Shown: positions 11,383 to 22,095 of the stretch, one piece after another | How the letters are laid out: each line of letters starts with the position of its first letter | Position numbering within the stretch: the first letter of the stretch is position 1 | Origin: Aplidium turbinatum | Lineage: Eukaryota; Chordata; Ascidiacea; Aplousobranchia; Polyclinidae | DNA: 64,000 nucleotides | Assembly: GCA_918807975.1 (NCBI GenBank) | Contig: OU964923.1 | Coordinates: 19,573,235 to 19,637,234 of the forward strand | Direction: 5' to 3' | Program-made: the position numbers and the translations under genes | Notes under the pieces: model-generated | Told to the model about the DNA's origin: nothing | Seen by the model: only the letters and a program-made list of their open reading frames with translations | The model's database searches: none

Positions 11383-12685
11383 CAGTGTTGCCAGATTTTT
11401 TGAAAAAAAAGAGCCCAAAAATGCGCCAAAGCGATTTAAAAGTAGCCCAATTTGCCGTCGCGACGTCGACGAAGGCGCAAGCTTTCTAGGGGGGTTTTGG
11501 GGCATGCCCCCAAGAGTCATGGACAAAGCAACATCTTTGTCCATCATGCTGATTGTGTAGATACAAAATGCATACACTGTTACAACATATAAGAAGACAA
11601 GAAGTAGAATGTTCTATATTGAATCAAGCATTGTTCAATAGAAAAAAACTTAGACGGGACAATGCTATATATACAGACTTCCTACAAATTCCTATTTTCA
11701 AATTCAAGATACAAATGGTTCCATAGTAGATGCTAACGCATAGCATAAGCCCTTCAACTCAGATGAACTACTAAGAACCAAGACCCGACAACATTCTATC
11801 ATCAACTGCTGAAGCTTCATTTTCATAAATAGAGCTGTCATACTTCAGCTCTGATGACCGGGGATCAAACGGCATTTTTCCAATTGTTGCAGCAGAGTTC
11901 TGATCCTCAAAATCGCTGACAAAAGTTGAAGTCCCATACGATTTCGCAATTTGGTTTTGATTGCAGAAACTCTCGAAAAGGCTCACTCAACCAATGCATT
12001 GCTGATTGGTATACATTGTCAGTGCCAATTGAGTAACTTCTCTAAATTTATACTCCCCTGCACTGCAGCATTTCTAAACTCGTACACCTTGGTACAAAAA
12101 GTAGCCTACAACAATTTATCATTGTTTTTTCATCATACAAGGAAGACGAGTTTACATACAGTACGGTAAATTTCTCCACTGACATTCAATTTTTCCAACT
12201 TTAATTTATAGCTTAGACACCAATAAAAGCTTCAAACATTATGGCACTAAACCAAGATCATAACTATAATTTCCAATATTCGATACAAGTGCAATTTCGC
12301 TTTCGCCACTCGCCAGTCAGTCCTTCCGTTTTTCCGGATGAAAATGAATACAGCATTAATGTAACAACAGTCAAAGCTGCTCATGGTCAGCGGTAAAATC
12401 AATCCTCATGCAGAATCATAAAAATAACGTCATTTTTTTCGTAATAAACCGAAACTTTACCAACATTTTTAAAGGCTCGTCGGATTCTACCAATTATTCA
12501 ATTCTGCCAACTCAAAATTCACTGCCAAACAACTTAAAATTCTGCCAAATTTAAGCGCCGTATCGCGCCAAATAAGAGACTGAAAGTAGCCCAAAAAAGC
12601 GCAAGTCGCAAACCAACATTTTTTGGCGCCAAGCCCAACTAAAAGTAGCCCAATTGCAAATAAATCGCCCAATCTGACAACACTG
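11383..12685 (-). mobile_element. hAT-like element, CAGTGTTG family, copy 1
   Basis: TIRs CAGTGTTGCCAGATT and AATCTGACAACACTG; TSD GTGTCAAG (11375-11382) against GTGTCTAG (12686-12693), 7 of 8. Almost identical to the copy at 42970-44269 in opposite orientation. Both carry a 71-codon frame beginning MSLFESFCNQNQ (11986-11771 minus here), the longest conserved frame; it may be an exon remnant, but its product is not recognised. Confidence 0.85.
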
Positions 12686-12772
12686 GTGTCTAGTCAAGTG
12701 TCAACTGCAAGCCATTTGCAGCTTTAGCTTTGGTAACAACTAGAACAGCACACAACTCAGGCGAAAGAGAAA

Positions 12773-12791
12773 TTGAGAGAGAGAGAGAGAA
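12773..12791. repeat. (GA)n microsatellite
   Basis: Short run of GAGAGAGA inside the 10861-14089 element. Confidence 0.8.
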
Positions 12792-14097
12792 ACCTTTTAT
12801 TTCGTCTGTTGCGACAATAGTACGGTACAATTATAAACAATACGAATAAAATAGTACCATAGCTATCTAAATACCACAACAGATAGGAAGCAGCGAAAGA
12901 CTATATCAGTCATCGAGTCAGCTGCTTCCCAGTTCTTAATGTGACAAATGTCAAGCATCGGCAAATTACGTTGAAACAAGATAGGCTGATGTTCAGTAAT
13001 ATTAATGAAAGAAAAAAAAAAATCATGTGCTGCTGCGATCCTTAAGTGAAGTCCTGTGGTTTTATTCAAATATAAACTTTATTCCGGGTGATTAAAAATA
13101 GGAAAAACTTTTGAAATCAATAAACTCTTGTAGCAAGGGCGTTTAAACTTCAGTGCAACCAAGAAAAGTTCAAGCCAATAAATAGTTCAAGGCTACGAGT
13201 AAAAACATTTTCAGTAGCAGTATTACAATACAAAAATAATCACAATTTAAAAAACAGGTATAGGCTAGCCTAGGCCTATTGTTCTGTCATAAAAGAAATG
13301 GTTGAGTGACTCTCAGTGGTACCTGTTAGGCTGCATGAAACTAGCGCAATGTGACCATATAATTTGACAAACAAATTGAATAGAATGTAAATGAGAAATA
13401 ATTTAGTGTAACCGAATAACACAATAGGCCAATAATGTTCTCTTCAGACGAAATTTAACAAAAATCAAATCCAGACGACGTATCATTACAAAGTTTGAGC
13501 CCAAAATAACAATTTATGACAATTTTTGTCACTTTTCCACTGACATAAAGCAACAAAATTTAAATTCAATTAAAAAAATCAAACACTTCGCATTGAAATA
13601 AAAGCAAGAAAAAAAAAGCATTTTTGTCGATTTAGGCTAAGTGCGATTGATCCAAACTTGTCTGGCAGCCCTGCTTAAAAACTGACTAGGCTTGATTGCT
13701 GGCCAACGTTCGATTTTTATGTCAATTGAAAAAAAAAAACTAATCGGTAAATAGTTAAAACATTGCACTCTCAAGTTTTTTGGCGGTAAAAGTAACTACT
13801 TTCGATTCTCTCACTTTTGCAAACGTAACTATTTCCGCAAGCGTAACTATTTCCCAATTAGTTTTCTTTTTTCAATTTTTTCTTTCGCCTTAGTTGTATG
13901 ATGTTCTAGTTGTTACCTTTAGCTTTCCAGCTTAGGGTTTCCGTTAAAGAACAAAAAAAGTGATCAGTGTTTCCAATTTAAATTTGAAGTTTTATAACTG
14001 ATATTTCTTGAAAGTTTACACGGCAAGCGGCGCGGCACGCGGCCGAAAAGTCAAAAGCGGCCGCGTACATGGCGCGGGTTGCATCACTAGTTCACAC

Positions 14098-14993
14098 ACT
14101 TCAACCTATGGGTCTTGATCGATTCCTATCTATGACGACATGGTATTTTTTACCAGGTTGGAGATTTGTACACCACCTCCTAAACTTTTAACACATCGCA
14201 ATATTAAAGTAAACCTGCGACTGCAAAAAAAGGTTCAAAAGTTTCCTAGAGAAATATTTATCAATCCTTGCTGTGTCCCCAGCCTACTGTAGGCTGTCCG
14301 TTTAAAGTTAGGTTGTCTGTCAGCACCTTTTTTACACAAAATTATTCGATTTGTTGTAGCCTACAGTTACAAGTTTTTTTTAGTCATAAAACAGGAAGAT
14401 GGCCAATTCACCCCCAAAAGAATTTGCTTCAAAACGACGACTATCAAACTTTATAACGGAAATTTTTCATCAAAAAATGTGCGAGATCATAAACCAACGT
14501 TTTTCAGATGAGGCCTCTTGTGCATACTACTGAAAAACTCTGCATGAAGTCATTTGGAATGACATAGCGTACATAAGGTAGCATGCTGCAAAAAAATGGC
14601 CAATTCGCCCCCTCTTACCCTATGGTAATTGATGGAAATGTCACTCTATCAATTAAAAAATACATTTTACAAGGAAATAAACATGGGTTGTATCAAAGCA
14701 TATTCAGTACGGTATTCATATTAACTGATAAACCGACACCGTCCATAAAGAAATCAGATTACACATCTGCCGCGTATAAATTCGGCAAAAGTTTTGTTTG
14801 AGTATTACCGCCTGTCGTAGGCTACCAGACAGTAAGATCAAATTCTGTATCAACGTGGCATAGTTTATTGTTAGTAAATCTTTTATTAAATTTTTTATTT
14901 GATCATAATGTAGCCTAGATCAGGTGGATCTTTTTTGTGCCTCTTTCCATCGATTTTTATGTCTACTGTCATTGTAGAACTTGGAATGCTATG
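14098..14993. other. Intergenic, no gene recognised
   Basis: AT-rich sequence. The first 60 bases (ATTCCTATCTATGACGACAT) weakly resemble the SINE 3' region at 10445-10500. Frames at 14268-14456 and 14583-14801 match nothing I recognise. Confidence 0.4.
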
Positions 14994-15859
14994 GACTAGA
15001 GCAGTGGTTCCCAACCGGGGTGCCGCGGCACCCTGGGGTGCCAATTGCAATGCTCAAGGGTGCCGCGAGATATTGAGGTATTGCAATACTGCAGCCCAAT
15101 CTTTGTTTTAACTCCTGTTAAGTGCGGAATTGATCAATTTCTAACTGAGTTTCAGTGTGCAGCCTATTACGTTTCGCGTCTCGCAGTTATTCCCAGCTCC
15201 TTTCTGGAGAGTCGCTTAGTGGAGAAGTCGCTGGCGATAAGTAGATAATCCGCAGTATGCCTTTGTTTTCTCGCCCAGGAAAAACAGTGTGAAAGAGATT
15301 TTGACTCGTTGCTGTTCTTTCCATAAAAACGTTTGAAACGCATCATTATTGCCAGGTTTCATGATTTTATTTTGTGTTTCACGGCGCTCAATTGGGTCTC
15401 CAAATTAGCGTATTTAGTATATAGGCCTATCTTCGACCATTTAAATAACGTAAATGGCAAAAATGAAACTCTCTTAACTTCAAACGATAAAGTGAAAGTA
15501 TAGCAATATTTATTATTATTATATTTAAGTGTAAGGATAGTTTATATTTAAGTATAAGTTTAAGTATGAGAATGGTTTGTTTATAAGTTGAATTAAGATG
15601 TAGGCTGTCTAACTGCCTGATGAAATTTCTATCTATCTAATTTATCTAGTTTGGCTATCTGACTCCATGAAATAATTTCCACACAATTATTGTTATTCGA
15701 ATTATAATTTTAGATTATCAGAAGGTGTTCATATAATATTGTAGGTCTCTAACACAATTTGAATTTATACATTACAGAATAGTGAAGTTGCAGAACAGGG
15801 AAACATTATTACAAATCATTACATTTTTAACTAAACATACAATCAATTTAATGTTTTCT

Positions 15860-15995
15860 GAGAGCTGAACTGGTCTAATTGCGCTGGTTTGATGTGAGCT
15901 AGTCCGATTTGATAGAGCTGGTCCGATTTGATAGAGCTCTTTGTCTAATTGAGCTGGTTTGATGTGATAGAGCTCGTCCGATTTTATAGAGCTCT
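15860..15995. repeat. Imperfect minisatellite
   Basis: Repeats of a roughly 20-base unit of the type GAGCTGGTCCGATTTGATA within the hAT element. Confidence 0.65.
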
Positions 15996-16189
15996 CGTCA
16001 AAGGACGAACAAACCATTTTATTGTGTGCGCCCTTTTTTCTATTTTTTTTGGGAGCATTTGAATGGAAAATTACAGAAACTTTAGTAAATTACCCATGGT
16101 TTGGAATGGTTCATCTTAGTTAAAGAAAGGGAATTTATATGACGAAATAATGGATCGCTACAAAAGCACTATGAGAAAAAGTGCAAATG

Positions 16190-16652
16190 TGGTCCTTAAA
16201 AGTGGACAACGGAAACTTTGACATGCTTTCACGTTTCTCTGAAGTGAAGAACAAAGAAGTTGTCTCATTAATCAGCACCTAAAATCATTGAAAGAAAAAA
16301 TGAGAAGTACTTTTCCAGCTTGTCCAGCTGGACTCTCATATTGTTTTGAATCTTAAAGAAGAATTAATTGATATTCGTAACGATAGAAATTGCTTATGCA
16401 CAAGCAGATGCATCTCGACAAATTCTGGATAAAAATTCAAAATAAATACAGTATCCTTGCGTTGGAAAGAAAGCTATTGTGCTTTTGCTACAGTTTTCCA
16501 CGTTATACCTATGTGAGAGTGGGTTTTCCGTATTATCCAAAATAAAAACTAAACAACGAGAACGACTGCTTATAGTCGAGAAAGAAATGCGGGTGATTTT
16601 ATCGAATGTGCCCCCAGATATTAAGGGACTTTGTGCAAGTAGTCAAGCCTAA
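16190..16652 (+). pseudogene. ZBED5/FAM200-like hAT transposase C-terminus
   Basis: From about 16479 to TAA 16650-16652 the frame reads LLLQFSTLYLCESGFSVLSK, then IKTKQRERLLIVEKEM. This resembles the C-terminal hAT domain of ZBED5/FAM200/SCAND3-type proteins (typically TYLCESGFS...IKNKQRNRL). Upstream codons (ENGNFDMLSRFSEVKNKEV-like) carry several stops and frame changes. It is inactive. Confidence 0.7.
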
Positions 16653-17055
16653 ATTTGACTTTTGTCACTGACTTTTGAATAGCCTAAATAGGTTACATTT
16701 ATTTACGCGCGCTATACTGTAAGTACACCTCATTCTGTGCTATTTTATACAGTCATTTTTAATACAGACACCTCATAAAATTGATCCAGTTTTGCCAGGG
16801 TGCCGCAAACTATTTATCTCTTTGATAGGGTGCCGCAAGGTCAAAAAGGTTGGGAACCACTGGACTAGAGTAATCAATCACATTGCTGCAACCGAGACAT
16901 CGGTGTCCTTAGCCTACGTAGTTTTTTTGCATTGGCCATCTGCTATATGCCGCATTACACCGATCAATGTATTGTGCCTAAAATGCTCTAAGCAGTAGCC
17001 TACCGCAGCCTACACCCATAATCAAGAAATGTTCTGATCTTAAGTTGATGCAACG

Positions 17056-17170
17056 GGTTTCACGAATTACCCATAAGCATCATAAATACTCTTCCATAAG
17101 CATCCATAAGTGACGTCGAACTTATGGGTAATACGATGGAATTATCGTGCTTGTGGTGCTTATGAGTAAT
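17056..17170. repeat. Palindromic MITE
   Basis: GAATTACCCATAAGCATCA on the left is repeated inverted on the right (GGTGCTTATGAGTAATT), with further ATAAGCATCCATAAG/CTTATGGGTAAT complementarity inside. About 115 bp foldback, no coding. Confidence 0.6.
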
Positions 17171-18092
17171 TAATGGAACTGGATGCAACCATAGCGTTTA
17201 ATAGCCAATTAGTCCAACCCACATTAGTGCTCATATTTTATACTTTTTTTCCAACTAAAAGTAAATAATAAGAAGTTGAAATTAAGAAATGGGGTTCGTT
17301 TTGGGGCAATTATTTAAACAAACATGAAAATCTGAACTTGTGATAATCCATTTTTAACCCAAAAATAACAATATAATGGTGTACCAACAAGCCCAAGTGC
17401 CCACTTAAATTATTATAGGGCCCAAGTCGGGTTTGCTGGCTGGGATTGTATGCTACAAGAAATTAGTGCACCTTTTTGAACTGTTATTGTAAACAATCTT
17501 AGACGTTGATTATTACAACGCCATTGTTTTGAGGTTATGGTAAGAAATGTTGGTCAGTGGTGATCGAGTGTGAGCAGGGCCGCGAATCCACTTGCGAGGA
17601 AACTTCTTCATTTGAGAAAATCTGATCAATAAATTCATGAAAAAGGAAATTTGTGATGAAATTAGCAAGATTGAGAAATTAAAAAATGAGTAGATCACGA
17701 GAAAATAAGACATTGAAAGTGCAACCCAAACACAAAAAAATGCAAAAGAATTTATTACATTTATATTTTATGGTCCCACACTTTTACGAAAAAATTTTCT
17801 TTTATGCAAATATGTTTTACATTCATTCAACGCTTGTAAATGTTGCTGATTACAATTTGGCTCGTTTGGTATGTGAAACAAATCGAAAAGAATGTCAAAA
17901 TATGCTTGACACCTAATATAGGCTATTTGCACGGCAAAAATAAATCGTGGCATGGCCTAGGCTACTTGGTCTCCAGTTTATGTAAATGTAAATTGATCGC
18001 ATTTTATCTATGATGCAACCACAACCACAATGGTGCAAAGAAATCAACAGCCTTTTAGCTAATTTCATTTTTAGCATCCTAGCAATTAGGCC
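17171..18092. other. Intergenic, no gene recognised
   Basis: AT-rich. The frame at 17686-17916 has no recognisable motif. Confidence 0.4.
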
Positions 18093-18104
18093 TATGTACT
18101 AATT

Positions 18105-18335
18105 GTGAAGAACCGGGAAGAACGCCTTTCTTCACATTGACCTACCCCTGGCACCTGCTGGTTTTGTTGGCTCTTTCTTTCCACAAAGATAAGAGTTAAA
18201 CTGACTGGTAAAGCGGCGGTCGATTATTCAAGTGGCAAGAATACGGTGCGATACTGATGAGCCCAGCCTCATGGGCGAAACACGTGTCTATCGCTGTCTA
18301 TTCGATGCTACAATCGGCTGCCAAAATAACTTAAA
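18105..18335 (+). mobile_element. Small ribozyme-bearing retroelement-like insertion
   Basis: 231 bp bounded by a perfect 12 bp direct repeat TATGTACTAATT (18093-18104 and 18336-18347), read as a TSD. It has no open frame, no TIR and no long poly(A), but carries a hammerhead ribozyme at 18239-18303. Hammerheads in animals are known from Penelope-like elements, some SINEs and retrozyme-type circular-RNA retroelements; size and lack of coding fit the non-autonomous kinds. Confidence 0.7.
18239..18303 (+). ncRNA. Type I hammerhead self-cleaving ribozyme
   Basis: All core parts are present in order. Stem I 5' strand: GAATA (18239-18243), internal loop CGGT, GCGATA (18248-18253). Core CTGATGA (18254-18260). 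Stem II GCCC, loop AGCCTCAT, GGGC (18261-18276). Core GAAA (18277-18280). Very short stem III around CACGTG, then GTC with cleavage expected after C18288. Stem I 3' strand: TATCGC (18289-18294), loop TGTC, TATTC (18299-18303). Stem I pairs perfectly over 6+5 bp around a symmetric internal loop, and stem II over 4 bp. The palindromic stem III (ACACGTGT) suggests it works best as a dimer, as in known metazoan retroelement hammerheads. Confidence 0.88.
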
Positions 18336-18736
18336 TATGTACTAATTCTTGCAGGTAATTTTATAATTTCGTTAAAGCTGATCGTTGCTGTCTGACTGAA
18401 CATTTTCTTAAAGTTAGATTTTTTCACCTTTTGGTGACTCTTAATAATATAAAAGCTTTTTGTTGCCTTACAAAGGAAGCAAAAAATAAGAAAAGGTATA
18501 CCGTAGTCTAATAAGTTTAAAAGCGTTTAGTCACACTGTTGACAAGTGGTTAACAGGTGTGAGTGAAGTTTTCTGGGTCAAATTGTCTTTGTTTTTCCAT
18601 TTCTTGTGATGTTGAAACTCATTGTGTCACCTGGATAAGAGAGCAAAACAAATGTTAAAATAAGATTTTAGAAAATTTCAATCACATATTTACCAAAAGT
18701 TGGAAGATTATGGAAAAGTTTTGCCAAATGTAACAA

Positions 18737-18835
18737 CCCAGACACCTTATCTGGCCCAGATCTGGTCAGATCCGTAGCCTACCAGACCTGGTAAAAATCT
18801 GGACCAGATTAAGTGGCTGTATGGGAAATCAGACA
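18737..18835. repeat. Short foldback MITE
   Basis: CCCAGACACCTTATCTGG on the left is matched by an imperfect inverted copy ending GGCTGTATGGG on the right; the middle pairs CCAGATCTGG-type blocks. About 99 bp. Confidence 0.5.
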
Positions 18836-19540
18836 ATAGGCTATTTTTAGGTAGCCATGGTTAAGAGAACTGCAAAATGTTTATGGGATAAATCTGACAA
18901 ATGCACTGGTCTTGTTTTTCTTTTCATCTATTTTTTTGCTGTAACTTTTCTGTGTATGAGCCTAATTATCCAAAAAGATGTAAAAAATACATCAACCGTA
19001 AAATTCTACTTGCATTTTACTTGCCTGCGAAATGTGTTCTCTCTTTAGGCTGTGAAATTATGGTAGGCCTGTTGAAGGTGGAATCGAAGATTAGCTTCCT
19101 GATTAGCAAATAAAATTATTTTTGTTTTCGTGTGTGTGGAAAACGGATGGTAATTTTTTTTTATTGGAACAAAAATTATTCAGTGGCAACTCTGTACTGG
19201 TCCATTGTTGCTCTCTTTCTTTCTGCTTCTGCGTTTTTCGTGCTCCACCAACACGTTTATTCCAACGTAGTTAATTCCTTAGAAAACTGTGACTGTTGGA
19301 AATCGTTTTTAGTGCGGTTATTGTTTTTAACCCATATTTTCCTGAATCTGAGTTTTTTGTTTATTTCGTCGAGGTAGCTTAAGTAAAGTGTATGTTTTTT
19401 CAAAGTTGACCAGGGTGGCGGATTCTATACTTGCACCTTCTTTTTCTCATGCACTATGGATGATTTTACTTTTACCAATTTAAACTGATGCTAAGAGCAT
19501 AAAGGCACAGGTAAAACAATGCAAGATCATGTCTCAACAA
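18836..19540. other. Intergenic, no gene recognised
   Basis: Open frames at 18857-19377 are hydrophobic low-complexity readings of T-rich DNA with no codon or domain support. Confidence 0.4.
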
Positions 19541-19633
19541 GGGTGCAACCTATTTCGTCCCCTGAACACTTTGTACCCCGATTTCGTACCCTGAAATCGG
19601 GGGTACAAAGTGTTCTGGAGACGAAATAGGTTG
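19541..19633. repeat. Foldback element, GGGTGCAACCTATTTCGT family
   Basis: Begins GGGTGCAACCTATTTCGTCC and ends with the inverted ACGAAATAGGTTG. The middle is a further hairpin (CACTTTGTACCCC/GGGGGTACAAAGTG). Same family as 21212-21338 and 45152-45976. Confidence 0.65.
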
Positions 19634-19689
19634 AATCTTTGGCTTAAACATGTCTAACCCTGACATTAGTGCATAGCACGAACAATTGC

Positions 19690-20160
19690 AACTGTCTTTT
19701 TGTCTTTTTTTGTTTATTTTTTACTCATATAAATTGTTAAAAAAAAATTCACTGGCCTATTTTTTTTCACTTATAAATTTATAGAAATTTTATAAGCTGA
19801 TATACAAGTCCCCCCCCCCCCTTCATAACTCATGACAAAGAGGAATTGACCAAAACATGTGGATTGAAGTGTGCGAACAGTAAAGCAAAGGTAAAGTAAT
19901 TTCACCCTATATGTTTGGTCGAGTCCTGTCTTTGTCATGAGGTACCAAGGGAGGGGCTGGGACGGGAGACTTGTATACCAGCTCCAAATTTTATTGAGGT
20001 GTTGTGACCGTGCCATATTTTAAACTGATTGTCCTGCTTTGGTATCATGCACGTTATAAAGTCCACGTTTTGTCGCTTCTATCTTTTTCTAGACCTCTGC
20101 TATGTTTGTCATATATTGTTTTTTTGTTGTGATGATCAGAAATAAAAACAAACTGAACTG
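19690..20160 (+). repeat. SINE/retroposon-like insertion
   Basis: Interrupts sequence that is contiguous in the related copy at 55800-55850. Contains CAGTAAAGCAAAGGTAAA then TTTCACCCTATA, as in the 10445-10852 SINE, and ends AAATAAAAACAAACTG. AACTGT at both junctions may be a TSD. Confidence 0.5.
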
Positions 20161-20273
20161 TTGCGAGAATATAATTTCCAGCGCATTCTAGTGGACATCT
20201 AGAAAATGTTAATACTGTATACCTTAGCTTCCATTTAAGCGGAAAAGTTTTGGATTTTTACGTTGCTTCAACG

Positions 20274-20497
20274 CTGGTTTTTTTTTCGGTCATTTATCGG
20301 TCATTGACCGATTTTTTAGCAAAATGTCCGAAAAAAATATAGTCAATTCGGTCAAAATGTCCGAAAAAATATTTAGTCAATTGACTAAATATGACCAAAA
20401 ATGACTAAAAATGACCGAAATAAATAAAAAATGATCAAATTTTTTCCAGGCATTTCGGACAAATGACCGAAAACTCTCAGCAAAAAAAAAAACCCAG
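20274..20497. mobile_element. hAT MITE, CTGGTTTTTTT ends
   Basis: Perfect 8 bp TSD CTTCAACG (20266-20273, 20498-20505), itself part of the interrupted host element. Interior is made of repeated TGACCGAAAA/TTTTCGGTCA-type blocks. 224 bp. Confidence 0.78.
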
Positions 20498-21211
20498 CTT
20501 CAACGATTGATGACATTGAATCAGCGTAACAAAGGTGAATTTTTCGCTAAGAATGGATGGGAGTACCTACTTCTACACTAATCAGCGTAATTTAATTCAA
20601 ATCTTATGTCACAATGTCTGGCTTTGATCTCCGAGTAGGCCTAATGTTGATTGATAATATTGAATCAGCCTAACAAAGGTGAATTCTTCATTAAGAATGG
20701 ATTGGAGTACCTACTTCTACACTAATCAGCGCAATTTAGTTCAAGTCTTACGTCACAATGTCTGGTTTTGATCTCCAGTAATATTGATAAGGCAAGGTTG
20801 GTTAAAAAATTAGCGAATGTCGAGTAGACTAAGTTATGGTACTACAGTAAGAAAAGGTCCGGGGGAAATTCCATTATATAAACTGTGAAAATGAATATGA
20901 TGAACCTACTTGCTCTTCATCACTTTCGCTCACATGACACGCATAAGCATTAAGCAAACCTAAGGAAAAAAGCTTAGTGAAACGTTTGACTCTTCGAGCG
21001 CAGGTCGTTGGTCTGATGAAAGCCTTTCAGAGTGACTTTGCTGAAATTTTAAAAAGTCTTCTAAACCGTAGATATAGTTCAAGATAAAGTAATTAAGCAT
21101 GACAGTTGACGTTAAAATTGGTGTGTCTGCCGTGAGACTTAATTTGTCCACCGAGATAGCTGCTCAGACCGGACATGTTTGTCCGCGTCAACAAAATCGA
21201 ATTTCGAGGCC

Positions 21212-21338
21212 TGCAACCTATTTCGTCCCCTGAAAAGATCAAGGGAAATCTTGAAATGTTTGCGGCAACTCCGATCAGCGACTTCGGCTCTGTTGTATTT
21301 TTCTCGATCTTTTCTGGGGACGAAATAGGTTGCACCCC
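21212..21338. repeat. Foldback element, GGGTGCAACCTATTTCGT family
   Basis: TGCAACCTATTTCGTCCCC on the left and GGGGACGAAATAGGTTGCA on the right, inverted. It abuts the right TIR of the previous element. Confidence 0.65.
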
Positions 21339-21355
21339 ATTACCATACTGGTATC

Positions 21356-21517
21356 CGGAATGGCCTGTTTCGGTTAGTCCAATTCGGTGAGTCCAATTCC
21401 TTAACGGGTGATTTTTTCAATTTTTTTTAAAAGTTATTGGGTACCGTAGCCTAATTATCATTGCCGTTTTAGGGTTAGGGGTTAGAGGTTAGGAACTCAC
21501 CAAATAGTAGCAGACCC
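21356..21517. mobile_element. Mutator-like MITE, GGAATGGCC...GCAGACCC family
   Basis: 9 bp TSD ACTGGTATC (21347-21355, 21518-21526). One end is CGGAATGGCC followed by ATTCGGTGAGTCC, the other GAACTCACC...AGTAGCAGACCC. Related copies: 28829-29024 and the 5.15 kb element 48240-53390. The 9 bp TSD fits Mutator-like elements. Confidence 0.72.
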
Positions 21518-22095
21518 ACTGGTATCGGTAGTCCAAAATCTTGGTGGTCTGCTTTTGGGTTTCGCTTTTTGTTTATTTTCTTGTGTTAATTGTTTGTAAA
21601 TTTTCATGTTTGTGTGCATTCTAAATAGTACATTTTCACTTGTGATTTTTTTCCTTTCATAAAATTTTAAGCATTTTTTACTTCTTCAGCATTGACGTCA
21701 TTCTTGACTGTCTACTTTTTTACATTTTTCATTAACCCATTAAACGCCGCACCTATTTCTAGAAGTTAATTTTTTTTCATTTTTTGATATGTTAGTAGCA
21801 CCCTTCCAGTTTGGACAATTAGTAAAAAAAATTGAATTTTTTTTGTTTGTTTATACAAAATCTGAGGCGTTGCAGAAACGCAACGTCAGCGGTTAAGCGA
21901 TAATTTTTTTTTGAATTGCTTGACTAATCGAGTGTTAAGACTTCTTTCCCTTTACGTCTTCTGCGTCTCTCTTTTGACCGTTTTCTTTTTTTCCTTTGAA
22001 CGTATAAAAATCTAAGACCATATTTTAGTCAAGTGCGAAAACATAGTTTTCTATTCACAATTGCAAACAACGAAATCATGTGGCATAAAAACATA

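Larger units (their letters stand above)
10861..14089. mobile_element. Large non-autonomous hAT-like element
   Basis: Perfect 8 bp TSD GTTCACAC (10853-10860, 14090-14097). Termini TAGAGATGCAGCAAACCC and GGGTTGCATCACTA, with subterminal runs of CACACCGCACCGC-like and GCGGCCGC-like sequence. 3229 bp. It contains the complete nested element 11383-12685. No transposase found. Confidence 0.82.
15002..16862 (+). mobile_element. hAT element (CAGTGGTTCCCAACC) with decayed transposase
   Basis: Perfect 8 bp TSD GACTAGAG (14994-15001, 16863-16870). Termini CAGTGGTTCCCAACC and GGTTGGGAACCACTG are the ends of a widespread hAT group. The short copy 34003-34422 has the same ends. The transposase remnant lies at 16190-16652. 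Confidence 0.9.
19664..21211. mobile_element. GGCCTCGAAATTC element, copy 2 (left end missing)
   Basis: Right end GAATTTCGAGGCC (21199-21211). Interior matches 4949-5900 (GCATAGCACGAACAATT, TACGTTGCTTCAACG, ACTTCTACACTAATCA). The left TIR is absent. It is interrupted by a SINE-like insert (about 19690-20160) and a hAT MITE (20274-20497), and part of it is internally duplicated (AATCAGCGTAACAAAGGTGA-type block at about 20519 and 20663). Confidence 0.65.

Noticed and set aside
18857-19377. Overlapping hydrophobic frames that could suggest a membrane protein
   Set aside because: T-rich DNA gives Phe/Leu-rich translations in all frames; no start context, splice or domain support.
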